Source: Bacteroidota bacterium (GTDB lineage Bacteria; Bacteroidota; Bacteroidia; Chitinophagales; Chitinophagaceae). From it: a stretch of 53,186 nucleotides of DNA. The stretch spans positions 1 to 53,186 of the forward strand of contig JAFEAJ010000027.1 of the NCBI GenBank assembly GCA_018266455.1, written 5' to 3'. How positions within the stretch are numbered: the first letter of the stretch is position 1; every line of letters starts with the position of its first letter. The notes under the pieces are model-generated. The model saw nothing but the letters and a program-made list of their open reading frames with translations. It did no database searches and was not told where the DNA came from. The translations under genes and the position numbers were made by a program. This document shows positions 33,050-40,807 of the stretch, piece after piece.

Positions 33050-33622
33050 ATGAGAAAACTAATTTCATTTATGCACATATCGCTTGATGGTTTTGTTGCA
33101 GGGCCGAACGGAGAAATGGGCTGGATCAAAATTGATGAAGAAATTTTTGATTATGTCGGTAAACGGATAAGCGAAAGCGACACCGCATTATATGGACGGA
33201 CAACTTATCAGTTGATGGAAAATTACTGGCCTTCTGCAGGAAACAGGCCGGCGGCAACCACGCACGATATTGAACACTCAAAGTGGTATAACGGGGTTCA
33301 CAAAATTGTTTTATCGAAAACAATGAAGGATCCAGGTTTGACTAATACAAAAATTATTAGCGAAAGCCTTTCGGACAGAATAAATATAATAAAACAACAG
33401 GCAGGCAAAGACATCTTGGTTTTTGGCAGCCCCACGGCAACACATTCACTTATTCAGCTGAACTTAATTGACGGCTACTGGTTATTTGTTAATCCAATTA
33501 TTCTCGGGCAAGGCATTCCATTGTTTGTAGACATCAAAAATAAAACCAAATTAAAGCTATTGACAACCAGGCAATTTACTTGCGGAGTAACTGAACTGAA
33601 TTACATAGTAGACAGGCAATAA
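33050..33622 (+). CDS. Dihydrofolate reductase / RibD C-terminal-domain protein
   Basis: 190 residues of the RibD_C family (PF01872), a DHFR-like fold that binds NADPH. Signatures: ISFMHISLDGFVAGPNGEMG at the start, DTALYGRTTYQLMENYWPS, and ILVFGSPTATHSLIQLNLID, with GQGIPLFVD near the end. Stand-alone members such as this are common in Bacteroidota and are annotated as dihydrofolate reductase family proteins; their physiological substrate is usually unknown. It lies alone between cassette-like spacers. Confidence 0.9.
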   Translation: MRKLISFMHISLDGFVAGPNGEMGWIKIDEEIFDYVGKRISESDTALYGRTTYQLMENYWPSAGNRPAATTHDIEHSKWYNGVHKIVLSKTMKDPGLTNTKIISESLSDRINIIKQQAGKDILVFGSPTATHSLIQLNLIDGYWLFVNPIILGQGIPLFVDIKNKTKLKLLTTRQFTCGVTELNYIVDRQ

Positions 33623-33631
33623 CAATGAACT

Positions 33632-33746
33632 GGTAACATGGCATTTGCAAAAACACAGATGATGGGAGCATTGGGCATTTATGCTGCTATGAAACATGAG
33701 CGCCAGGTTTTGCCTACAGCTTTCAAATGCCCGCCTGCTATAGCAC
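33632..33746. repeat. Cassette-like spacer with inverted arms (E5)
   Basis: GGCATTTG (33640-33647) pairs exactly with CAAATGCC (33724-33731). A second copy, GGGCATTT (33673-33680), can pair with AAATGCCC (33725-33732) instead. The ends begin GGTAACAT and finish GCACC, a poor outer match. This is the last such element before the NUMOD4 gene. Confidence 0.4.
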
Positions 33747-33807
33747 CTAAGAACAGGAACTATGATATCAAGAACACATTATTAATCCAGAATATTTATA
33801 TAGATAT

Positions 33808-34566
33808 ATGATTAAAGATTTACCTGGCGAACAATGGAAGGCCATTAAGTTCGACTTTGAGTTTACCAATGATTCCAGGATTGACATTTCAAACTTTGGC
33901 AGGCTAAGAACGTTCAATAAAATTTCGGACGGCAACATTATTAACGGTTCAATGATCAATGGTTACCGGATTATCCGACTTAAATTTTATAAGCCGAGAG
34001 ACCGGGAAACCCAAAACAGGCTGGATTATTTACAGAAGCAGGTTTTCAGCCTGTCCCGAAAATTAAAATCATTGAAAAGCGGCAATACCAGCAAAAAAAC
34101 ACTTGATGCGACATCAGAACTGCTGCAAGGCTTAAAAAAGAAACTGAGCAAAAAATTCCAGGACGACCTTAAAGAAAGGACAATAAATTATCATTCCTTG
34201 ATCCACAGGCTTGTGGCTGATTATTTCCTAAAAAAACCTGCACCCGGCCAAACTATTGTAGCTCATCTAGACTATGACAAATTGAACAACAGGGCAGGTA
34301 ATTTAAAATGGATGACAGCAGAAGAAAATTATGAGCATCAAAAAAGCAGTCCGTTTGTAATAAAAGAAAAACAGGAACGGCGGCACAAGCGGAAAGAAAA
34401 CTCAAAGGCCACAAAGCTTACTGTAACAAAAGTGATGCTGCTGAAAAAATTATTGAACCAGGGCAAACCCATGAAGCAACTTGTCAAACAATTTAAAGTA
34501 ACAGATACCCAGATACTCAGGATCAAACGGGGAGAAAACTGGCCCGACATTCAAGCAGCCAACTAA
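33808..34566 (+). CDS. NUMOD4/HNH endonuclease-like protein with C-terminal HTH
   Basis: 252 residues in four parts: a NUMOD4 domain (5-60, PGEQWKAI, then ISNFGRLRT); a lysine-rich coiled coil (about 65-125); an HNH region with His133 (YHSLIHRLVADYF), then His153, Asn160 and Asn161 (VAHLDYDKLNNR), and His177 (EENYEH); and a C-terminal helix-turn-helix-like tail (about 200-245, TKLTVTKVMLLKKLL, then KQFKVTDTQILRIKRGENW). NUMOD4-HNH proteins are known as phage-type homing nucleases. The metal-site histidine of the usual NHIDG motif is present, with alanine before it. A chromosomal copy with an inserted coiled coil may be a domesticated nuclease or a DNA-binding regulator. It stands alone. Confidence 0.85.
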   Translation: MIKDLPGEQWKAIKFDFEFTNDSRIDISNFGRLRTFNKISDGNIINGSMINGYRIIRLKFYKPRDRETQNRLDYLQKQVFSLSRKLKSLKSGNTSKKTLDATSELLQGLKKKLSKKFQDDLKERTINYHSLIHRLVADYFLKKPAPGQTIVAHLDYDKLNNRAGNLKWMTAEENYEHQKSSPFVIKEKQERRHKRKENSKATKLTVTKVMLLKKLLNQGKPMKQLVKQFKVTDTQILRIKRGENWPDIQAAN

Positions 34567-34603
34567 AGGCGGCAAACAGCGCATTCCCTTATCACCCCAT
34601 TTC

Positions 34604-34631
34604 ACCCTATTGGGTCATACATAATATGACC
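34604..34631. promoter_or_regulatory. Two overlapping dyads upstream of the phosphodiesterase-like gene
   Basis: ACCC TATT GGGT (34604-34615) and GGTCATA CATAA TATGACC (34613-34631, 7-bp perfect arms) share bases, so only one hairpin can form at a time. A one-mismatch -7 box, TATATTAG, follows at 34646-34653. It may be an operator or end the NUMOD4 transcript. No T run. Confidence 0.45.
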
Positions 34632-34710
34632 AGCATTCAACTTCGTATATTAGCCACGCTTGCTCATGCAGAAAACCAAATTGTATCCCGCATATAAAAA
34701 AACAACCCGC

Positions 34711-35484
34711 ATGAATAAAAATTTCCTGTTATTATTTCTTGCTTTCTTCTCTCTTCAAATGTATGCGCAACCAACGACCTACAGCACGGCAAATGCACAT
34801 TCGCACAACGATTATGAACAAGCCCGCCCGTTTTATGAAGCCTGGGAAAAGGGCTTTGGATCCATTGAAGCCGATATTTTTTTAGCTGGCAATGAATTGC
34901 TGGTGGCCCATACTGAAAAAGAACTGGACAGCAACCGAACGCTCCAGCGCCTTTATCTTGACCCCTTAAAAAAAATGCTCAGCAATAATCATGGCTCCCC
35001 TTATGCTGATAACAGAAAGGAACTGCAATTATTGATAGACGTCAAAACAGATTCTGTCAAAACACTGGATAAGCTGATAGAAATATTAAAGAATTATCCA
35101 TCCATCACCAACTGCCACAAAATTAAAATTGCCATCAGCGGCAACAGGCCACCGGCAGAAAAATTTATACATTACCCTTCCTTTATCTATTTCGATGGTG
35201 TGTTAGGTCGGCGCTACTCAGCCCTGGCGCTTTCAAAAATCATTATGCTGAGCGATGATTTCGAAACTTATTCCCAATGGAAAGGGCTCGATTTCCCCAG
35301 CGAAGCAGATTACAATTTGCTCTTGAAATTGGTCAAAAAAAGTCATGCACTGAAAAAGAAAGTGAGGTTCTGGGACGCGCCTGACACCCCCAATGCCTGG
35401 CGCATGTTCATGAAGCTGCATGCAGACTACATCAATACCGATCATATTCCCGAACTGGCACATTTTCTAATAAAAGCGCATTGA
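34711..35484 (+). CDS. Secreted PI-PLC/GDPD-type phosphodiesterase-like protein
   Basis: 257 residues from the ATG at 34711, chosen because the signal peptide (1-19, ending MYA) begins there. The frame upstream to 34660 crosses the promoter area. The TIM-barrel phosphodiesterase signatures are His30 and His32 in NAHSHNDYEQARPFYEAW, Glu53 and Asp55 in SIEADIFL, and ELLVAHTEKEL. This matches the AIM6-like branch of PI-specific phospholipase C/glycerophosphodiester phosphodiesterases. WDAPDTPNAWRMFMKLHADY and INTDHIPEL near the end fit the barrel's last strands. The substrate is probably a periplasmic glycerophosphodiester or inositol phosphodiester. It stands alone before the sigma factor gene. 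Confidence 0.87.
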   Translation: MNKNFLLLFLAFFSLQMYAQPTTYSTANAHSHNDYEQARPFYEAWEKGFGSIEADIFLAGNELLVAHTEKELDSNRTLQRLYLDPLKKMLSNNHGSPYADNRKELQLLIDVKTDSVKTLDKLIEILKNYPSITNCHKIKIAISGNRPPAEKFIHYPSFIYFDGVLGRRYSALALSKIIMLSDDFETYSQWKGLDFPSEADYNLLLKLVKKSHALKKKVRFWDAPDTPNAWRMFMKLHADYINTDHIPELAHFLIKAH

Positions 35485-35574
35485 AGAAAATCGCTGCCGT
35501 TTATGCAAGCGTTCGGAGGAAATAAACTGTAAAATAACCCTACTTTAGCAGAAAAATTATTTATTATTGCCTGC

Positions 35575-36135
35575 ATGATGCATTATCACAGCCTGGACGA
35601 CCTTCAATTATTAGCCCTTTTTCAGAAGGAGAATGATGTGAAGGCTTTCGAAGAGCTCTATCACAGGCATTGGTTCAAATTATATAGCATAGCCTTAAAA
35701 GATACCCGATCTAAATACCTGGCGGAAGAACTAACGCAAGAAATTTTCGGGAGGATATGGAAAAACAGGAATAAAGGTTACATCAATAATTTGGGAGCTT
35801 ACCTGGCGGTTTCATTAAAACATGCTATATCCAATGAGCGCAGGAGGAAAAATGATCAGCACCCGTTTAGCACCTCCGGCACACCAGCAATATCCGGAGA
35901 TTCAGTAGAAGCTATGATTGACTATCGAACGCTTCAACATGATCTTGAAAAAAGCTTAAAAGTGCTCCCGGAAAGGACACGGGACATTTTTCGCCAAAGC
36001 CGTTATGAAAACAAAACGGCCAACGAGATTGCCAAAGACATGGATATCTCCCAAAAAACAGTTGAATACCATATTACCAAAGCGATCAAAGTGCTAAAGA
36101 TCCGGCTTAGGGCATATTTTAATCTGTTTTTCTAA
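35575..36135 (+). CDS. ECF-type RNA polymerase sigma factor (Bacteroidota Sus-type)
   Basis: 186 residues. Region 2 (AFEELYHRHWFKLYSIALKD and AEELTQEIFGRIWKN, about 22-64) and region 4 (LPERTRDIFRQSRYENKTAN, then EIAKDMDISQKTVEYHITKA, about 125-175) are both present. The layout fits the ECF sigma-70 group that partners FecR anti-sigma factors and TonB-dependent SusC receptors. An anti-sigma gene starts 69 bp downstream and susC follows, so it most likely activates susC-susD transcription when substrate is bound. The start is the first ATG of an ATGATG pair. Confidence 0.94.
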   Translation: MMHYHSLDDLQLLALFQKENDVKAFEELYHRHWFKLYSIALKDTRSKYLAEELTQEIFGRIWKNRNKGYINNLGAYLAVSLKHAISNERRRKNDQHPFSTSGTPAISGDSVEAMIDYRTLQHDLEKSLKVLPERTRDIFRQSRYENKTANEIAKDMDISQKTVEYHITKAIKVLKIRLRAYFNLFF

Positions 36136-36204
36136 AAAACCTCTTTTTTTGTTTAGGGTATTTTGTTTTCTATGTGTCAATGTCAGCACATAGAAGCCAT
36201 TCGC

Positions 36205-37284
36205 ATGAGCCAAAACGATTTTGACTTATTATTAGAAAAGTTCTTAAAAGGTACTTGTACGCCCGAGGAAGCACAATTGGTGCTGGCCTGGCACAAAAAA
36301 CTGATCAGCGAAAGCGAAGTGGATATTACGCCACCGGAAAAAGCGGCGATAGAAAAAAAAATATGGTTGCAAATCAAAAGAAATATTGAACTGCCTGAAA
36401 AGGCAACAGCCCCTGTCTTTTCGCTTCATTTACAAAGCAAGCTCAAATACATCGCCGCAGCAGCTATTTTGACGATTATCATTATCATTGCATTTTGGGA
36501 CTATAATAACCGTCAAATACACATCCTAAAAACCCCGGAATTCTCTCAAGCAAACCTCCCGGACGGATACCAATCAGTCATCAATACCAATCACAAACCA
36601 GCTTCTATTACATTGAGCGATGGTTCGATTGTTGAATTGCAGCAGCAAAGCGCATTGTACTACCCTAAACTATTCAAAGGCAAAACAAGAGATGTGTACC
36701 TGTCGGGGAATGGTTTTTTTAAAGTTGCACATGACACTGCACACCATTTTGTGGTACACACCGATGAAGGGCTGCTGGCTGAAGTGCTAGGCACCAGCTT
36801 TTATGTAACGCACGATACCCGGAACAAAAAAGTTGAGGTTACGGTGGTTACGGGGAAAGTATCTGTATATCTTAAAACCGATGCTATCGCTAAAGCTGGC
36901 CGGGCAATGAATAATATCATCTTAAAACCAAATGAAAAAGCTGACCTGCACCTGCTGAATAATGAACTGACCACAACACTTGCAGATAACCCAATGCCGG
37001 TGAGAAATGGAACAAGTGCTGCTAAAACGGAGGCGGCAAGTTTTTTATTTGAAGAAGCAAGAGTTTCCTCCGTTTTAGAAAAGATATCAGCAGTCTATGG
37101 AATTGATGTGCAAGTAGAGCACAATGAAATCTATAATTGCCATTTTACAGGCGATATCAGCCAGCAATCGTTATATGACAAACTAGATATTTTATGCAAA
37201 TCTATCCAGGCTACCTATGAGATAAGAGGAACAGCCATCTATATAAAAGGATCGGGATGCCCTGTTGCAGACCACCCTCAATAA
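36205..37284 (+). CDS. FecR-family anti-sigma factor
   Basis: 359 residues from the ATG at 36205; the open frame back to 36163 adds 14 cysteine- and histidine-containing residues unlike the family. The N-terminal cytosolic anti-sigma part (1-80, FDLLLEKFLKGTCTPEEAQL) is followed by a single membrane helix (about 91-107) and a periplasmic FecR domain (LPDGYQSVINTNHKPASITL, SDGSIVELQQQSALYYPKLF, DVYLSGNGFFKVAHD). A C-terminal DUF4974-type region (FEEARVSSVLEKISAVYGID, then LYDKLDILCKSIQATYE) would interact with the STN domain of SusC. It relays substrate sensing to the sigma factor. Confidence 0.94.
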   Translation: MSQNDFDLLLEKFLKGTCTPEEAQLVLAWHKKLISESEVDITPPEKAAIEKKIWLQIKRNIELPEKATAPVFSLHLQSKLKYIAAAAILTIIIIIAFWDYNNRQIHILKTPEFSQANLPDGYQSVINTNHKPASITLSDGSIVELQQQSALYYPKLFKGKTRDVYLSGNGFFKVAHDTAHHFVVHTDEGLLAEVLGTSFYVTHDTRNKKVEVTVVTGKVSVYLKTDAIAKAGRAMNNIILKPNEKADLHLLNNELTTTLADNPMPVRNGTSAAKTEAASFLFEEARVSSVLEKISAVYGIDVQVEHNEIYNCHFTGDISQQSLYDKLDILCKSIQATYEIRGTAIYIKGSGCPVADHPQ

Positions 37285-37357
37285 AAGCCGATAAACTATT
37301 TATTTAACTAATTAAAACTTTCACTATGTAACGCATATAGAAAATCAATAAAAAAGA

Positions 37358-37427
37358 AAGGCCGGCAAAAGTTAATGATGCCAACCTTCCAGTTAAGGAG
37401 TAACCAATCGGCAAATTGATTGCTCCT
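37358..37427 (+). promoter_or_regulatory. Two consecutive hairpins in the susC leader
   Basis: Hairpin 1: AAGGCCGGCA (37358-37367) with TGCCAACCTT (37379-37388), with a CC/AA internal mismatch. Hairpin 2: AGGAG (37396-37400) plus CAATC pairs with GATTG plus CTCCT (ending 37427). They lie in the 197-bp gap between the anti-sigma gene and susC, where an attenuator or a promoter-linked structure might be. Confidence 0.45.
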
Positions 37428-37481
37428 AAAAAAGGCTGATAACAACAAACCAAATTATTGAATCAAACCTCTACGCAAGGT

Positions 37482-40400
37482 ATGGAAAGAAAATTATTTC
37501 CCAGAACTATTATCTACGTCATGAAGATAACTGTTTTCCAAATTTGTTTTTCAGTATTCTTATCTGCAACACTTCTTGCAAAAGATGCTCATTCACAAAA
37601 TCTGTTGGAAAAAAAAATATCTATCTCTACGGCTCAGACAGAAATCAGAAAAATATTTTCGATGATCAGCCGGAAGACTGAAATAAAGTTCATTTATAGC
37701 AGCGACAACATTGATTTGAACCAGAAAATATCCATCAACTTCCACGAAAGAAAGGTGAGCGATTTCTTTTCTGAAATATTGCAGCCATTAGGCATCAGTT
37801 ACAAAATCATTGCAGAGAATAACATCCTGCTTTTTAAAGAAAACAAGCCTGTTGCCATAAAAGGTGTTGCTATAAATGTTTCCGGCCACGTCGTTAATGA
37901 AAAAGGTGACCCGATGCCTAACGTTTCTGTTATTATAAAGGGCACAGATAAGGGAACGGTTACTGATGACAGGGGCAGGTACGTTATCAATGTCCCTGAA
38001 GCCAATAGTGTGTTGCTGTTTTCTTATGTTGGATATGCCATGCAGGAAATCGCTGTTGCCGGGCAGTCTATTGTGAACGTTCAGCTGGTTGCCACCAGTG
38101 CACAATTAGACCAGGCTGTGGTGGTAGGCTATGGAACGCAAAAAAAGAAAGACATTACAGGTTCTATTGCAGTAGTATCAGGAAAAGAAATGGAAGACCG
38201 GCCTAATGTGGAATTCGGCTATTCCTTAGAGGGAAAAGCAGCAGGGGTGCAGGTCATGCGCTCATCAGGGCAGCCCCAAGCCGGCTTTTCGATAAGGATC
38301 CGTGGCACATCTTCCATTACCTCAGGGAGCGATCCTTTGTATATTGTTGATGGGGTGCCAACAGCAAGTATCAATGAAATCAACCCCAGCGATATTGCTA
38401 GCTTTTCTATTTTAAAAGATGCCGCATCTGCGGCTATCTATGGCGCATCTGGCGCAAATGGTGTGGTTTTGATCACCACCAAAAGAGGAGTGAATGGAGA
38501 TACAAAAGTGGAAGCTGATATTTATTCAGGCTTTTCTTCTGTCAGAAAAAAATTGCCCGTACTGAACGCCAATCAATATATAGCCCTCATGCAAGACCTT
38601 GGCCAAAGCGTGGACCAGCTTTCGCGCACCACCAACACCAATTGGCAAGATCAGTTGTTCAGGAATGGTTTAAGCCAGAACTATAATGTTTCCATGCGTG
38701 GCGGCACCCAGAAAACATTGTTCTATTTATCGCTTGGGCTGGTAAAACAAAATGGGATCATTATCAACAACACCATGAACCGGGCCAATTTCACGGCTAA
38801 CATTGACCACACCATCAACAAAGTATTTAAAGTGGGCACCAATATTTCGTATAACAGGTGGTACGATGTGGATGTAACCGAAGGATCAAGGAACAGTGTG
38901 TTAATGAATACCCTTATCGGATCGCCCACCATTGGCATCTGGGATTCAACGGGACAACAATTCACTACCGACCCTTACCGGTTAGATTTAGACAACCCGA
39001 TTGGGCTTGCTATCGGCAACAAGCACAATTGGATCAACAATAGGTTTTTGGGGAATGTTTATGTTGAAGCAACATTGCTGCCTGGTTTGAAAGCCAGGGC
39101 AATGCTTGGTTATGAAAAATACAATGGTGCATACAATAGCTTTGTGGATCCTTACCAAACTACAGAAGGACGGGGCAAAAAAGGCATTGCAGAGCTTTAT
39201 CAAAACAGCAATGAATATTGGATCTCAGAAAACACATTGAACTATAATCAGCAACTGGGCAAAAGCAATTTATCGGCAATGGCAGGCTTTATTGCAACAA
39301 AAACAAACAATACCAACTCCGATATCCTTACCCGGAACTTTGCCAATGCCAACATCACAACGGTGAATGGCGGCTCCATTATAGATGCAGCCACTGCTGC
39401 CACTACCTATATTACTACCACTTCTTTTATGAGCAGGGCCACTTATAATTTCGATGAAAAATATATTCTATCCGCAAATTTCAGGGCAGATGCTTCCTCA
39501 GTTTTTGGGCCTGATAACAGATGGGGCTATTTCCCGGCATTTGCTGCAGCATGGAGAATTTCAAAAGAATCATTTTTTAAAGAAGCAACATTCATCAATG
39601 ACTTAAAGCTGAGAGGAAGCTGGGGACAAGTAGGGAATAGCCAGATACCGGCCTATTCTTACCTCGGTATTGTAGCCCCATCCGGAAGTTATGTTATCGG
39701 CGATGTGGTGGTGCCGGGCTATACCCCAACAACACTGTCTAACCCCATACTAAAATGGGAAACAACCAAACAAACGGATATTGGGCTGGACATGACCATA
39801 TTGGATAACCGCCTCACCATTACTTCAGATTACTATATCAAGAAGACGATTGGATTGTTGTTGCAGTCGCCCGTAGCAGCAAGCTCAGGCTACACCACCG
39901 CATTGAAGAATGTTGGGAGCCTGCAAAACAAAGGATTTGAATTTGCAGTAACCTCAAAAAACCTTGTCGGGAAATTGCAATGGACAACAGACTTTAACAT
40001 CAGCTTCAACAGGAATAAAGTTTTAAATATTGAGAAAGGGATTATTTATGATGGCAATATTGACAGCAGGGGCAATGCTTCTATAGCAAAGGAAGGGCTT
40101 CCGTTGGGCACATTTTATGGTTATGTCGCGAAAGGTGTTGACCCCAATACAGGCAACATGATTTATAAAATAGCCGACACCACACAAGGGCTGCAAACAA
40201 GCGATATGGCTGTAATAGGAAACCCGAACCCAAAGTATTATTTTGGTTTCACCAACACGTTCAAATACAGGCAATGGGACCTGTCTGTTTTTATACAGGG
40301 CGTGCAAGGGAACGATATCCTAAATGCAACAAGGATTTATACAGAAGGGATGTGGGAGCCAAGGAACCAATCTGCAGCCGTCGTAAACCGCTGGTCGCAT

Positions 40401-40745
40401 CCCGGGCAGATCACCAACATCCCCAGCCCGGACCTGAACAATACCACCACCAGTTATCCAAATTACAATTCTTTGGTTTCTTCAAGGTTTGTAGAAAACG
40501 GATCTTACGTAAGATTAAAATCCATCACGCTTGCTTATAACCTTTCTGAAAACGCATTGAAAAAAATTGGGCTAAAGAATATTAAGATGTATGCTACTGC
40601 AGAGAACCTTTTAACATTCACCAAATACTCTGGCTTTGACCCCGAAGTAAATGCCTATGGCTCCAGCAACACAGCGCTGGGCATTGATTTCGGGTCTTAC
40701 CCTCAAACCCGTGATTTGATTTTTGGTATAAACATTTCTTTTTAG
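37482..40745 (+). CDS. SusC/RagA-family TonB-dependent outer-membrane transporter
   Basis: 1087 residues from the ATG at 37482 (a TTG at 37458 is unlikely). Order: signal peptide (about 1-40), STN domain (about 45-125, ISTAQTEIRKIFSMISRKTE and NEKGDPMPNVSV follow), CarboxypepD-regulatory-like domain (about 130-205, GHVVNEKGDPMPNVSVIIKG), plug domain with the SusC signature (GYGTQKKKDITGSIAVVSGK, SGQPQAGFSIRIRGTSSITS, DPLYIVDGVP), and a long beta-barrel ending LIFGINISF with a C-terminal Phe. The STN domain shows that it takes part in the sigma/anti-sigma signalling loop encoded upstream. It imports a substrate, probably a glycan or peptide, together with SusD. The substrate is not evident. 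Confidence 0.95.
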   Translation: MERKLFPRTIIYVMKITVFQICFSVFLSATLLAKDAHSQNLLEKKISISTAQTEIRKIFSMISRKTEIKFIYSSDNIDLNQKISINFHERKVSDFFSEILQPLGISYKIIAENNILLFKENKPVAIKGVAINVSGHVVNEKGDPMPNVSVIIKGTDKGTVTDDRGRYVINVPEANSVLLFSYVGYAMQEIAVAGQSIVNVQLVATSAQLDQAVVVGYGTQKKKDITGSIAVVSGKEMEDRPNVEFGYSLEGKAAGVQVMRSSGQPQAGFSIRIRGTSSITSGSDPLYIVDGVPTASINEINPSDIASFSILKDAASAAIYGASGANGVVLITTKRGVNGDTKVEADIYSGFSSVRKKLPVLNANQYIALMQDLGQSVDQLSRTTNTNWQDQLFRNGLSQNYNVSMRGGTQKTLFYLSLGLVKQNGIIINNTMNRANFTANIDHTINKVFKVGTNISYNRWYDVDVTEGSRNSVLMNTLIGSPTIGIWDSTGQQFTTDPYRLDLDNPIGLAIGNKHNWINNRFLGNVYVEATLLPGLKARAMLGYEKYNGAYNSFVDPYQTTEGRGKKGIAELYQNSNEYWISENTLNYNQQLGKSNLSAMAGFIATKTNNTNSDILTRNFANANITTVNGGSIIDAATAATTYITTTSFMSRATYNFDEKYILSANFRADASSVFGPDNRWGYFPAFAAAWRISKESFFKEATFINDLKLRGSWGQVGNSQIPAYSYLGIVAPSGSYVIGDVVVPGYTPTTLSNPILKWETTKQTDIGLDMTILDNRLTITSDYYIKKTIGLLLQSPVAASSGYTTALKNVGSLQNKGFEFAVTSKNLVGKLQWTTDFNISFNRNKVLNIEKGIIYDGNIDSRGNASIAKEGLPLGTFYGYVAKGVDPNTGNMIYKIADTTQGLQTSDMAVIGNPNPKYYFGFTNTFKYRQWDLSVFIQGVQGNDILNATRIYTEGMWEPRNQSAAVVNRWSHPGQITNIPSPDLNNTTTSYPNYNSLVSSRFVENGSYVRLKSITLAYNLSENALKKIGLKNIKMYATAENLLTFTKYSGFDPEVNAYGSSNTALGIDFGSYPQTRDLIFGINISF

Positions 40746-40807
40746 CAGGCCGCTATTAAAAAATATTTTTCATGAGCCACCCAGGCATTTAATCAAAAAA
40801 AATACAG

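Noticed and set aside
37458..37481. TTG start for SusC
   Set aside because: An ATG 24 bases downstream starts a normal signal peptide, and the extra residues are not family-like.
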